Assembly: GCA_050331695.1 (NCBI GenBank)
Contig: JBHJGP010000015.1
Span: 1-64,000 of the forward strand
From: JBHJGP01 sp050331695
Lineage (GTDB): Bacteria; Pseudomonadota; Alphaproteobacteria; Geminicoccales; Geminicoccaceae
Direction of reading: 5' to 3'
DNA: 64,000 nt
Positions 9,011-17,789 of the stretch are shown piece by piece (position 1 is the stretch's first letter; every line of letters starts with the position of its first letter). The notes under the pieces were generated by a model. It was not told the origin of the DNA. It saw only the letters and a program-made list of their open reading frames with translations, and did no database searches. The translations under genes were made by a program, and so were the position numbers.

Positions 9011-9282
9011 GGCTCAGGCTCTGATCCGACGGGGATGGGCACCGATCTCTTGAGGAATCAGGGCAAGATAGAAGGCGCGTGCTACGGCACGCTGGCGCTT
9101 GAACGCTAAGCATCTGAGAAAACTCAAGAAATTTGTGCTACCGCCTGTGTGACAACGATACCCATAAGCCATTGAAAACAAACGAAACCATGCGAGCACA
9201 AGGCTGTGAGACAGGTGTCGCACAAGCCCGTCCGCTGTGTGACACCCGGCACGATGCCGTCGATTGCAGAGCAGACAAAAAA
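9011..9282. other. Candidate transfer-origin region upstream of the relaxase
   Basis: This non-coding gap between trbI and the relaxase is less GC-rich than its flanks. It holds three related repeats: CCTGTGTGACAAC (9144-9156), GCTGTGAGACAGG (9203-9215) and CGCTGTGTGACACC (9233-9246). It also holds a short palindrome, GCTT-GAACGCT-AAGC, near 9098-9112. Position next to the relaxase and direct repeats are typical of oriT or a relaxosome-binding site. No nick sequence could be identified with confidence. Confidence 0.45.
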
Positions 9283-10230
9283 TCACAACCGGAGCGCTTC
9301 GATGAGGGTGACGGTGATGGTGGTGCCGGCCGCGATCTGGATGGTCGGGCTGGTGTCGATGGTCTGCCGGGCGATGGTCCGGGACAGTCGCGAACCCTCG
9401 CGGATGGTCTCGCCGGCTAGGGCGGCGTCGAGGTCGTCACCCCGGCGGGCTGTCGAGCTGACCGCGGCGCCAGTCAGCACGTTCAGCGCTGACAGACCGA
9501 CCAGGGCATCGACGTGGCGGTCGACCTCGCCGGGAAGACCCGCCATGCCGGCCCGGTCGGTCGCCTGGGCCTTGATGGCGATCGCACGGCCGCTCGCCTG
9601 GAGCTCGGTGAAGGTGACCGGCAGCCGGCCGGCAACAAACGAAAGCCCCCGGCCGTCATAGGATCCCACCAGCCGGGCTCCGGCCGGGATCAGACCATTG
9701 GGGTCGTTTGTCACCTCCGCCAGCACCAGGCCCGGAGTCTCGGAGTTGATGCCGCCCATCAGTTTGGCTTCGAGCCGATGACCGGCGGGCACGGTGCGGG
9801 CCCCGAGCCGCATCACGCTGCCGCCGTCCCTGGCGCCGACCGCAAAGCTGACGTCGGAGTGGCGGGCCGCGAGATCGTCGGGTGGCGGCTCCCGAAAGGA
9901 GCCCTGTGCGGGCACTTCCTTGATGATCACGATCGGCTCCGGTTCCGGCGCGGGCTTGATCGGCCGGATCAGGGAGACGGGCTTGACTGCAACCTCGCCA
10001 TAGGAGGCGGGTGCGTCCTCGAACCTGTTCTTTGTTCGTTGATGGGCGGTCTGGTAGGGCTGGCTCTGATCGGTCTCGCCTGGGCCACCCAGACCGGCGA
10101 TCAAATGCGGCACGAGAAAGCCGGAGAGAATGACCATGGCCGCCATCAGGCAGGCGAGCGTCAGCTTCAAGGGCGAGACGGTGGTGACCTTGGGCCGGTT
10201 CTGGTGGATGCCGAAGCCGTTGGTTGTCAT
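9283..10230 (-). CDS. trbI: TrbI, VirB10-like channel protein
   Basis: This 315-residue protein has one N-terminal membrane helix (about 22-45), a proline-rich periplasmic linker (KPAPEPEPIV), and a C-terminal VirB10/TrbI beta-barrel domain with LEAKLMGGINSETPG, VLAEVTNDPNG and GARLVGSYDGRG. It ends with IQIAAGTTITVTLIEALRL, matching the family end. TrbI spans the envelope and gates the outer-membrane ring of the mating channel. Its start overlaps the trbG stop by ATGA. It is the last gene of the trb operon and appears intact. Confidence 0.9.
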   Translation of the reverse strand: MTTNGFGIHQNRPKVTTVSPLKLTLACLMAAMVILSGFLVPHLIAGLGGPGETDQSQPYQTAHQRTKNRFEDAPASYGEVAVKPVSLIRPIKPAPEPEPIVIIKEVPAQGSFREPPPDDLAARHSDVSFAVGARDGGSVMRLGARTVPAGHRLEAKLMGGINSETPGLVLAEVTNDPNGLIPAGARLVGSYDGRGLSFVAGRLPVTFTELQASGRAIAIKAQATDRAGMAGLPGEVDRHVDALVGLSALNVLTGAAVSSTARRGDDLDAALAGETIREGSRLSRTIARQTIDTSPTIQIAAGTTITVTLIEALRL

Positions 10231-10865
10231 GAGCCGGCTCCTTCCGGACCGTTGGCGAGCAGCGAGGGCGGGATCCGGCTCATCGCCGCCGTGCCAGTGG
10301 AGCTGGGCTGGCTGTAACGGTTCAGCACACCGGTCAGGCTCAGAGGCCGGCGCTTGGGCACGGGCCGGCGGGCATGAACCAGGCCAAAATTTTCCGTCTT
10401 TTGTTCGGCAAAGGGCTCGAAGGCGACGGCGTAGTCGTTGGTCTCGTCGGCGATCAGGTTGAGCAGATACACCCGCCGGTTGGTGACGACGGAAACGTTG
10501 GTCCGTATCTCGTCTTCGGTCGGCTTGACCAACAGCGCCGGCTTGCCGTCGGTCTCGGTCAGATCGACGGAAAAACGTTCCGTGTCGCCCGCGGCGACGG
10601 TGACCACCTGCTCATCGTCCTGGAACAGGATGGTGGTGACCCGGAGCGGACTGACCCGGACGTCGTAGACGGCACCGGGGTGATGATAGTGGCAGATCAG
10701 TTCGCCATGGGTCCGGGATTTGAGCGCCAGGTCCAACGCCGCTTGTTCTTCAGCTGCCGGCGGGACGGTGGTGGTCGGCGTCAACGGAACGGGTTTTTCT
10801 TCCGTGTGCCCGCAAGCCGCGGTCAGCAGAACCATGAGCCAAAGGCCCGGACAACGAATGCTCAT
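10227..10865 (-). CDS. trbG: TrbG, VirB9-like outer-membrane ring protein
   Basis: This 212-residue protein begins with a short signal ending LLTAAC, a lipoprotein-type cleavage site. A VirB9/TrbG beta domain follows (GELICHYHHPGAVYDV, then ILFQDDEQVVTVAAGD, RVYLLNLIADE and AVAFEPF). The family is usually nearer 270-330 residues, so this version is short, especially at the C-terminus. It would form the outer-membrane ring with TrbI and TrbF. It lies 4 bases after trbF and overlaps trbI. Confidence 0.85.
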   Translation of the reverse strand: MSIRCPGLWLMVLLTAACGHTEEKPVPLTPTTTVPPAAEEQAALDLALKSRTHGELICHYHHPGAVYDVRVSPLRVTTILFQDDEQVVTVAAGDTERFSVDLTETDGKPALLVKPTEDEIRTNVSVVTNRRVYLLNLIADETNDYAVAFEPFAEQKTENFGLVHARRPVPKRRPLSLTGVLNRYSQPSSTGTAAMSRIPPSLLANGPEGAGS

Positions 10866-10869
10866 CGGT

Positions 10870-11562
10870 TCATGACTCCAGTTCGGGGGACCAGCCGATG
10901 GCGGTGAGCTCGAGGCTGAGGGGATTTTTGATCAGGGCCTGGGCGGTCGTGGGCGTACCGCGCCGGAGGCTGAGAATGGCGTGATAGGTATGGGTGTCGG
11001 TCTCGGCGCCGCGCACGAAAACCCGTTCGACCCAACGCACCCGCCAGGAGCTCTTCGTCTCCTTGACGACCGAAAGGATCTCGACGGCGATGGCGGTGGT
11101 GTCGGGCAGGCCGAACGGATCTTTTGTCTGAAAATAGTCATCGAGGGTGCGCCGGGCTTCCTCGCCGAGAAAGCCGTAGGCCCGTTCCAAGCGTTGCCGG
11201 AGCAAAACCTTGTCCATCGGCCGGGCGCGGACATCCTCGATCCAGCGGGCCAGCGACGAAGCGACCATGGCGTCGCTGGGCTCGACGCTGTGCGCCCGGG
11301 CATGAGCGACGATCGGCATCTCGCGAAACCCGTCCATCAGCACCAGCACCGGCTCGATGTGCGAGCGGTTGGCCTGCCAGGCGATGACCGACGCAAGCGC
11401 TAAGTTCGCGAGCAGCATCAGAAACGTGGCGATCTGCCAGTTCCTCTTGGCGATGACCGCGTCACCCAAGCGCCCATCCCATGTCCTGGCGGCATCCAGG
11501 TAAGGATTGCCCGTCTCGGACGAAGCATCAAAAGCCGCGGCCTTGCCGGTCGTCCAGGTCAT
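10870..11562 (-). CDS. trbF: TrbF, VirB8-like assembly protein
   Basis: At 230 residues it has the family length. It begins with FDASSETGNPYLDAARTWD, a TrbF signature. A membrane helix (about 42-63) is followed by the periplasmic NTF2-like domain, with VRWVERVF and ALIKNPLSLELTAIGWSPEL at the end. VirB8-type proteins nucleate the inner-membrane part of the channel. The start overlaps the trbL stop by ATGA. No lesion is seen. Confidence 0.9.
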   Translation of the reverse strand: MTWTTGKAAAFDASSETGNPYLDAARTWDGRLGDAVIAKRNWQIATFLMLLANLALASVIAWQANRSHIEPVLVLMDGFREMPIVAHARAHSVEPSDAMVASSLARWIEDVRARPMDKVLLRQRLERAYGFLGEEARRTLDDYFQTKDPFGLPDTTAIAVEILSVVKETKSSWRVRWVERVFVRGAETDTHTYHAILSLRRGTPTTAQALIKNPLSLELTAIGWSPELES

Positions 11563-12545
11563 GATTTTTGTCCGTTGGTTTGCGCATTGGCCGCGTTGCT
11601 CACATTCTCGCTGGCCTTGCTGTCGGACGGCGCGGTGGCATCGCGGCGGCCACCACTGCCCGAAAGCTTGCTGACACCGGCACCGATGGCCTTGCCGGCA
11701 AGCCCCGCAACCGGCCTGACGACCGGTGCCGAAGCGACGGTGGCGGCGATGGCCGGCGCGAACACGGCCCCGCCGCCCAGCTGGGGCGAGCCACTGATCA
11801 GGCCGGCCGCCATCCGTTGGGCCGAGACGGTCAAGGCCAGGAGAAAGACGGCGACGGTGACGCCGGAGAAGGCGTGCTCGGCATCGACCTCATCGACCGC
11901 CGGCTCGAACAGGGCGACCAAATCGAAGGCACGCCGGCCGATGGTGACGATGGTCGCCAGCAACAGAAGCCGGATGGCATTGGCGGCGACCCAGCCGAAC
12001 ATGCTTTGGGCCACGAAGTTGAGCGCCTTGAACACGGCGAAGGGCAGAAGAATGAGGGCGGCCGCCGAGCCGACCCAGAATTCCACCAGCGCCACGGCGA
12101 TGGTGATCCCGACCATCAGATAGGCGAAGGCGACCACGATCCCGCAGAGGAACAACAACGCGATCAGAGGAAAATTGGTGAAGAAGCTGACCGGACCAGT
12201 GAGATCAGCCGCCCGCCGGAAGCAGAGCTGGGCAAAATCCCAGCCCCAGGTCACGATGGAGAGCGGTTGGAGGATCAGGATGGGGCTGTCGTCGGCCCCG
12301 CCCGCCGCCGTGCCCAGAAACACCGCGCCATCGATCAGGCTGGTCAAGAGCTCCGGCCAGGTGTCGATCAGCCAGTAGATCAGGCCCACGAACAGAATTT
12401 TTGTCACCAGCGTACCGATGACGTCGAAGTCACGGCGAAGGGCCCCGAGCGCGAAGGTCAGCACCACCGACAGGGTGGCGAGGATCGCTAAGAGCCGGAA
12501 GGCGTAAGGACGAACCGCCTCGATCGCCTCGGCCGAGGCAGCCAT
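11559..12545 (-). CDS. trbL: TrbL, VirB6-like polytopic membrane protein
   Basis: About 328 residues from ATG 12545 (a GTG at 12551 is also possible). The protein has about six hydrophobic segments, including LLAILATLSVVLTFALGAL, ILFVGLIYWLI, LIALLFLCGIVVAFAYLMVG and VALVEFWVGSAAALILLPF. The soluble Gly/Ser/Ala-rich tail begins near residue 250. VirB6/TrbL proteins form part of the inner-membrane path for DNA. It is shorter than many TrbL (about 400-450) because the tail is trimmed. It lies between trbJ and trbF, as usual. Confidence 0.88.
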   Translation of the reverse strand: MAASAEAIEAVRPYAFRLLAILATLSVVLTFALGALRRDFDVIGTLVTKILFVGLIYWLIDTWPELLTSLIDGAVFLGTAAGGADDSPILILQPLSIVTWGWDFAQLCFRRAADLTGPVSFFTNFPLIALLFLCGIVVAFAYLMVGITIAVALVEFWVGSAAALILLPFAVFKALNFVAQSMFGWVAANAIRLLLLATIVTIGRRAFDLVALFEPAVDEVDAEHAFSGVTVAVFLLALTVSAQRMAAGLISGSPQLGGGAVFAPAIAATVASAPVVRPVAGLAGKAIGAGVSKLSGSGGRRDATAPSDSKASENVSNAANAQTNGQKS

Positions 12546-12577
12546 GAACACTTGCAGAAAATCGGCCGTCTGTTCCG

Positions 12578-13306
12578 TCAGCCGCCGACCCCCGGCAGAA
12601 AAATACGGGGACCGCCCTCAGGATCGGTCCGAAAATTTTGCCAGAACGTTTCCTCGATGATCGGCGCCTGTTCTCGGACCAGGGCCCGTTCGGCTTCCTG
12701 CTCGGCGAGCAGCTGGGTCTGGGCGACCAGAAGCGCCTGCACCTTATGGGATTGGGTCGAGAGGATTCCTGTGAGCTGGTTGAGGATCTGCAGCTGGCCG
12801 GTGACGCTGGTGGTGCCCTTGGATGCCAGGGTCAAAAGCTCCGACGTGGCGATCTCCCACTCACCGCTTGAGACCACCGCCGCCTGCAAGTTGGCCGCCT
12901 GCCGCGCCAGCCCCATGAACCGGACGAACAGTTCGCGCTCGCGGTTGCGGAGCGCCAGAAAATCGAGGTCCGTGGCGGCGGTGTAGAGGCCCTCGAAGGT
13001 GTGGGCCACCGCATCGAGGGTGTAGTAGAGCCCGCGGGCCTGGCTGTAGAGATCGATCACCGTGTTGCGGCTCTCGACCACCGAGGCCAGGTTGGGCAGG
13101 AGCGCCGCGGTCTCGAGCATCTCGGCGAAGCGGCCGTCCAACAGATCCCGGATGGCGGTGAGGATCGGCAACAGCGAGCCAATCCCGCCACTGCCGCCAC
13201 CGAACAGACCACCGAAGGCCTGGGCCGGCGTCGATCCGGCCAGCAAGGCCACGGGCGCGGCAGCTGGGGCTGCCAGGCTCAACCGACAAAAATTACGCCG
13301 CTTCAA
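12578..13306 (-). CDS. trbJ: TrbJ, VirB5-like mating-pair protein
   Basis: This 242-residue protein starts at TTG 13306, overlapping the end of trbE by 14 bases. A signal peptide with an alanine-rich core ends near GSTPAQAFGG. The mature part is helical and coiled-coil-like, with VVESRNTVIDLYSQARGL and QILNQLTGILSTQSHKVQALLVAQTQ. VirB5/TrbJ proteins sit at the tip of the pilus. TrbK, the entry-exclusion lipoprotein normally after trbJ, is absent: only 26 bases separate trbJ from the trbL start. Confidence 0.85.
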   Translation of the reverse strand: MKRRNFCRLSLAAPAAAPVALLAGSTPAQAFGGLFGGGSGGIGSLLPILTAIRDLLDGRFAEMLETAALLPNLASVVESRNTVIDLYSQARGLYYTLDAVAHTFEGLYTAATDLDFLALRNRERELFVRFMGLARQAANLQAAVVSSGEWEIATSELLTLASKGTTSVTGQLQILNQLTGILSTQSHKVQALLVAQTQLLAEQEAERALVREQAPIIEETFWQNFRTDPEGGPRIFLPGVGG

Positions 13307-15495
13307 GGTCTGTCTCCCCGAGCAGCGTGGCCAGGACCTGGTCCAGAGGCGTTGCGTCTAACAGCCTTTGATCGGTGGGCGTCGAGCGGGCACACAAGGC
13401 GAGCGCCGTGGGCCCCAACGAAAAATCGATCAGGACCGAGCCGGCCGGCGAACTGACGAAGTAGTCACGCTTGGGTGTCGCCTGGCCGATCAGCTGGATG
13501 GTTCGGTCATTGAGACCGAGGGCCCGATAATGGGCCTGAGTGGAGGGCTCCAAGGCCCGGGCGTTCGGGAGAAACACGCGGGTCGGGATCTGCTCCAACA
13601 ACGTCGCGGCGAAGGGCGAGGTGGTGAGATCGGCGATCGCCTGGGTCGCCACAACGACCGAAACATTTTTCTTGCGAAGGGTTCGAAGCCAGTCGTCGAT
13701 GGCGGCACCGAGCGCCCCGTGGGCGAGCGCCCACCAGGCCTCGTCCAACAACAAGAGCGTCGGCGCACCATCGAACCGCTCGTCCAGGCGCCGGACCAGA
13801 TGAGAGATCGCCAAGGGTGCCGCCTGGTGGCGGAGCAGATGATCGGTCTCGAACGCCTTTATTCGTTCGCTAGCCTGCTCGGGCTCCACCGCGTCGAACC
13901 AGGGCGGCAATGTGCCGAGCGCCTCCCGGGCCGCCCGAGGGCTCTTGGCCAGCGAAGCGGCCCGATCATCGGCGGCCCGCAGCGTCTGAAAGGCACAATC
14001 CTCGCCATCCAGATTGTGAAACACGCCATTGGCGGCGAGCACCGCAGCCCGGCAGGAACGGTGCCGGTCGACAATCACCACCCGAGCCTCCGGCTGGCGT
14101 AACCAGCTCAAGGCCAGAAAGGACAGAAAGACAGACTTGCACGGCGCCGGTCGGGCCCAGCACCGCGGTGTGGCCGACATCGGAGCCGGCGCCGTGCAAG
14201 CCTAGCTTGAACGATGCGCCCGTCTTGGTCCGAGCCATGGCGATCGAGCGGAACGGATGACCGGTCCAGGTGCCGGTGGCGGGCAGCAGATCGACCAGGC
14301 TCGCCGAGTGCAGCGGAAAGCGCCGGACATGGGCCTTGACGTCGCCCGGCACCGCGCCGAGCCAGGCGTCGGCCGCGCCCAGACCTTTCCGCCGGGCCGG
14401 CACGCCGGACGCGATCACCAACCGCAACAGCTCGTTGGCCCGGGCATCGGCGATGGCCGGATCCGGATCGCTCACGATCAGCGACGCCGAGTAGAGGCCA
14501 TAGGCGACGCCGCTCTGGGCCAGGCTGGCCAGCGCCTGATCGCTGTCCTCGATCATCAGCAGCGCTTCCGGATCGACTGGTGCCTGGCTGCTCTCGCCGT
14601 GAATCATCTCGGACAGAACACTGAACGCCGGCTTGGCCTTTGCTTGCCAGCGACGGCGGGTGAGCCGCATTAGCCTGCGGGCATCGCCGGCATCGAGCGC
14701 CAGCCAGCGCGAGCACCAACGGCAGGCGAACGGTGCCCGGCTCAGAACGTCGAGGAGCGCGGGCGAGGTCTCGCCCGGCAGGTCCCGGACGGAGACCAGA
14801 CGAAAATGATGGTCGCCCAGCATCGGCCGTGTGCCGGGTAAGAGATCGGCCGTGGCAAGCCAGCCGTCCAGATAGACCGGCGTGCTCGGTGCCTTGACCC
14901 TTAGCGGTTCCGGGGCGATGGCCGACGCAAGCGCTGAAACCAGCCCATCGCCTTCCAGACGACGGACGACAATCATCACATCGGCCAGCAGGCCCTCGAT
15001 CTGATCGAGCCGGTCGAGAAACCGGCTCCAGGCCGCTCGGGTCGCCGCCGCCATGCCGCCGTCACCCTCGTCCATGACCAGGGACGCCGATCGGTCCAGC
15101 TGGCTGTCCCGGAGACCGTAGAACGACAACCAGACCAAAAGCTCGGTCGATAGGTTGGTTCGTCCGGAGAATTCTCGGCGGCGTTCCTCGTCCAGCAGCC
15201 GAACGGCTTCGGGCGCCGCTGGATCGCAGCTCAGCGGATAGCCGGGGGTCTCGAGCCTTCGGGCCTCGACCCACAGCGGCCAGCCGCCGCCGAGCTGAGC
15301 AAACACCGACGCCAGCCGGGCCCGGTGGGCCACCAGCTCGACATCCTCGGCACTGTCCAGGTCAGGAGCTTGAACCGAAAACCCAGCGAGCCAGGCACCG
15401 TCCTTCAAGGCCACCACGTCCGGCCGCAACAGATGCGACCAGGGCAGATAGTCGGCCAGGCGGTCGGCCTTTCTTCTGAACTCCCGAAGCAACAT
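13293..15495 (-). pseudogene. trbE: TrbE, VirB4-like ATPase, frameshifted inside Walker A
   Basis: VirB4/TrbE ATPases power assembly of the mating channel. The N-terminal half starts MLLREFRRKADRLADYLPW and runs to GHTAVLGPTGA, where the P-loop GPTGAGKS should finish. One extra base at 14141 changes the reading, and the expected KSVFLSFLALSWLRQPEA continues in the next frame. That frame carries Walker B LLLLDEAWWAL and VVVATQAIADL to the end. The span of 2203 bases is 734 codons plus one base, consistent with a single insertion. Joined, the protein would be about 733 residues, a little short for TrbE (about 800). Neither part alone has a working nucleotide site. Confidence 0.9.
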
Positions 15496-15507
15496 TTTTC
15501 TGTCCGT

Positions 15508-15774
15508 TCAGGCTTCCAGGTGGGAGCGCAGCTGCAGGGCGCGCTTCACCACGTCGATGGCGTGCGGGTCCCGCCTCAGCACCAGAGCCAGGACCAGCCA
15601 GGTGAGGGCGCCGCCGACCACACAGCCGATGGCATGGCCGGTCAGAAGAAAAACCGCCCACCACAGGGCGCCGAGGGCGACCGCACCCTCCGGCGGTAGG
15701 CCTGCCAGCAACGGTCGGACCGTCAGCGACCGAAAGGTCGGCAAGGCCCAGCCCTCGGGCCGATCACACGCCAA
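15508..15774 (-). CDS. trbD: TrbD, VirB3-like membrane protein
   Basis: Small membrane protein of about 88 residues. I place its start at TTG 15774, after GAGAGA, overlapping the end of trbC by 11 bases. Longer upstream reading would run through trbC in another frame. It has two adjacent membrane helices (ALGALWWAVFLLTGHAIGCVVGGALTW region, with VLALVLRRDPH after). The motif RRDPHAIDVVKRAL is typical of TrbD/VirB3. Its partner is TrbE. The start choice is the main uncertainty. Confidence 0.8.
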   Translation of the reverse strand: MACDRPEGWALPTFRSLTVRPLLAGLPPEGAVALGALWWAVFLLTGHAIGCVVGGALTWLVLALVLRRDPHAIDVVKRALQLRSHLEA

Positions 15775-16123
15775 TTTTTCTCTCGATGGTGTCGTCGACC
15801 GAGCTTTCAACAACGGACGAAAATTCAGCGCCTGCGGCGGTACCGAACAGGGTGCCGACGAAGGAGGGCGCGGCGACCGCGATCGACAGGCCCAGACCGA
15901 TACCGGCGACCCGCCTGGCAAAGCCGCCTTCAGGCGCCAGCGCGAACAGGACACCCGAGAGCGCCACGGCGATCGCCGCGATCGCGGTCACCACCGGCCC
16001 GGTCAGGCTCTGCTGGACCGTGTCCAGCGGCGTCTCCCAGGGCATGCCGGTGGTGGCGGCTTGGGCCACCTCAGGCAGCAAAACCGGTGCGGCGGCTGCC
16101 GCAACAACAGACAAAAATCTCAT
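15764..16123 (-). CDS. trbC: TrbC, VirB2-like pilin
   Basis: This 119-residue protein has a signal peptide (AAAAAPVLLPEVAQAA) and two hydrophobic segments, LTGPVVTAIAAIAVALSGVLF and VAGIGLGLSIAVAAPSFV, separated by ALAPEGGFARR. This is the normal VirB2/TrbC pilin plan. The start overlaps the trbB stop by ATGA. It is the structural subunit of the mating pilus. No lesion is seen. Confidence 0.88.
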   Translation of the reverse strand: MRFLSVVAAAAAPVLLPEVAQAATTGMPWETPLDTVQQSLTGPVVTAIAAIAVALSGVLFALAPEGGFARRVAGIGLGLSIAVAAPSFVGTLFGTAAGAEFSSVVESSVDDTIERKIGV

Positions 16124-16965
16124 GAAAAATCTCCCTTAGAGGTGTTGGAATCGTTGATGGACAAAAGACAGCGGCGGCCGTCCCGGCGGCCCAGCTGGAC
16201 CACCAGAGGGTTGGCCCTTCGGATCGCGTTCCCGGAAAAGCCAGGCACCGCTTCCCGGGCCAGGTCCAACAGCCGAAACAGAGCATCCTCGGCCGTGTTG
16301 GCATGGATCGTGGACAGAGAACCGCCATGACCGGTGTTGAGCGCCTGGAGCAGGTCGTAGGCCTCGCCGCCCCGGACCTCGCCCAGGATTAACCGGTCCG
16401 GGCGAAGCCTGAGCGCGGCCCGCAACAGCTCCCGGGCGGATGCCTGCTCGCCGGCATGCAGCGAAACCACATCGCTCGACAGCGGCCTGAGCTCGGGCGT
16501 GTCCTCAATCACCACCAGCCGGGCCGAGGCGAAAGCAGGAAGGGCCAAAAGCGCATTGGCGAAGCTGGTCTTGCCCGACGAGATGCCGCCCGAGACCAGC
16601 ACCGACCGGCCCGAGGCCACGGCGTTCTCGATCAGGGCACGTTGCGCTGGACTGACGAAAAAATCCTCGAGGGAAAAGGCGCGGGCCGCCGGCAGACGAA
16701 AGGTCAAAGCCGGTGCCTTGACCAGGGGCGGCAGCACCACCTGGACCCGGGCTTCACCCACCGTGCCGGTGAACAAGGGCGAAAAATCCAAGCCAAGTGA
16801 CGAGGCGAGCCGCCTGGCCAAGGTCTCCCGGACCCGCTCATCGAGGCTGATGTCGGTGCTCTCGAGGCTGCCAGTCCGTTCCACCCAGACGCGACCGTCC
16901 GGGTTGACCATCACCTCTTCGACGCCAGCCTCAGCGACCAGAGCCGCCAGCGCCGGCGGCAACAA
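16120..16965 (-). CDS. trbB: TrbB, VirB11-like traffic ATPase
   Basis: This 281-residue hexameric ATPase has Walker A GGISSGKTS, then VVIEDTPEL, a Walker B region LRLRPDRLILGEVRGGEAYDLLQA, and the histidine box TGHGGSLSTIHAN. All VirB11 landmarks are present. Most TrbB are about 320 residues; this one lacks part of the N-terminal domain, beginning LPPALAALV. It is first in the trb operon. The promoter should lie in 16966-17178, where the palindrome TCTCTAGAGA (17097-17106) is found. Confidence 0.9.
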   Translation of the reverse strand: MLPPALAALVAEAGVEEVMVNPDGRVWVERTGSLESTDISLDERVRETLARRLASSLGLDFSPLFTGTVGEARVQVVLPPLVKAPALTFRLPAARAFSLEDFFVSPAQRALIENAVASGRSVLVSGGISSGKTSFANALLALPAFASARLVVIEDTPELRPLSSDVVSLHAGEQASARELLRAALRLRPDRLILGEVRGGEAYDLLQALNTGHGGSLSTIHANTAEDALFRLLDLAREAVPGFSGNAIRRANPLVVQLGRRDGRRCLLSINDSNTSKGDFS

Positions 16966-17096
16966 TCTTTGTCTGTGTTGGTCGTTCTAGTGCACGGACA
17001 ACCTGCCCTTGGACGTTGTGAATGTCTCAAGGGTTCACATCTGGGCCGGCCGATACAACCATGACGAGCGGGGGTCAGGCACACCAGTAGTACAGC

Positions 17097-17106
17097 TCTC
17101 TAGAGA
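17097..17106. promoter_or_regulatory. Palindrome between trbB and a small HTH gene
   Basis: TCTCTAGAGA is a perfect 10-base palindrome in the divergent promoter region of trbB (minus) and the HTH gene (plus). A related CCTAGAGG core occurs upstream of the AlpA-like gene at about 17686-17693. It is a candidate operator for one of the two small DNA-binding proteins. Confidence 0.35.
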
Positions 17107-17178
17107 ATTGGTTAGGCTTTCGGCAACCACGGTCCGGCTACACTGACGACCATCAAAACGGTGGCAGGAGGTGGCCCC

Positions 17179-17385
17179 ATGACCCACAAGGAACTGCAGG
17201 CGGCGGCCAAAGAACTGCGCCTGCGCCAGATCGACTTCATCCAGCTGGCCGGATCATCACGCTCGTCGTTCTACAATTTTTGGACCGGTAAACGGCCGAT
17301 TCCCCAATGGCTGGCCTACCTGGTCCTTTGTCTGTTGGTGATCAAACGCAACGGCCTCGACTATCCCGAAGCTCCCGAAGCCTGA
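17179..17385 (+). CDS. Small helix-turn-helix protein
   Basis: This 68-residue protein contains LRLRQIDFIQLAGSSRSSFYNFWTGKRPIP, which reads like an XRE/Cro-type helix-turn-helix with the recognition helix around SSRSSFYNFW. ATG 17179 follows a good ribosome site (CAGGAGGTGG), so the GTG at 17161 is not needed. It stands divergent to trbB and convergent to the AlpA-like gene. The likely role is a transcriptional switch for the transfer genes. The function is inferred from size and place. Confidence 0.62.
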   Translation: MTHKELQAAAKELRLRQIDFIQLAGSSRSSFYNFWTGKRPIPQWLAYLVLCLLVIKRNGLDYPEAPEA

Positions 17386-17391
17386 GCTTCC

Positions 17392-17622
17392 TCAGCCCTC
17401 GCGACCCTCGGCCAACCTCGCCTCGATCCAGGCCTGGATCTCGTTGAACGACCAGCCCACCCGGCCGGGGCCCAACTTGACTCGCCTCGGAAACGTGCCC
17501 GCCTTCTCCATCCGCCACACCTGGACGTCCGAGTAAGGCACCAGGCGCCGCCGTTCGTGCCGGTCAATAATCCGATCACCGGACGAACGAAAATGTCTCT
17601 CAGGGGGCAATGGCGACGCCAT
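17392..17622 (-). CDS. AlpA-like excisionase/regulator
   Basis: About 76 residues from ATG 17622 (a TTG at 17634 is possible). It has the AlpA/MerR-like winged-helix pattern: VPYSDVQVWRMEKAGTFPRRVKLGPGRVGW followed by FNEIQAWIEARLAE. AlpA proteins act as excisionases or activate integrase genes in phages and integrative elements. No integrase lies in the window. A strong inverted repeat at 17676-17701 lies 54 bases upstream and may be its operator. It ends 7 bases from the convergent HTH gene. Confidence 0.78.
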   Translation of the reverse strand: MASPLPPERHFRSSGDRIIDRHERRRLVPYSDVQVWRMEKAGTFPRRVKLGPGRVGWSFNEIQAWIEARLAEGREG

Positions 17623-17675
17623 GACGGGCTCCAAACAATCAAAAGCCCGCCTAGCCGATCACAACGACATGGTTA

Positions 17676-17701
17676 ATTTCTACACCCCTAGAGGTAGAAA
17701 T
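17676..17701. promoter_or_regulatory. Inverted repeat upstream of the AlpA-like gene
   Basis: ATTTCTAC (17676-17683) pairs perfectly with GTAGAAAT (17694-17701). The centre, ACCCCTAGAG, continues the partial symmetry. The site lies in an AT-richer stretch just before the AlpA-like gene, so it is probably an operator or excisionase-binding site. Confidence 0.5.
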
Positions 17702-17789
17702 CACACCCTATCGTGCAACCAGACCCTCAAACATCGGTTCGACTGACAAAGCGGCGTCTTTATTCGATGCGAAAATAGAGGCGCTGCGG

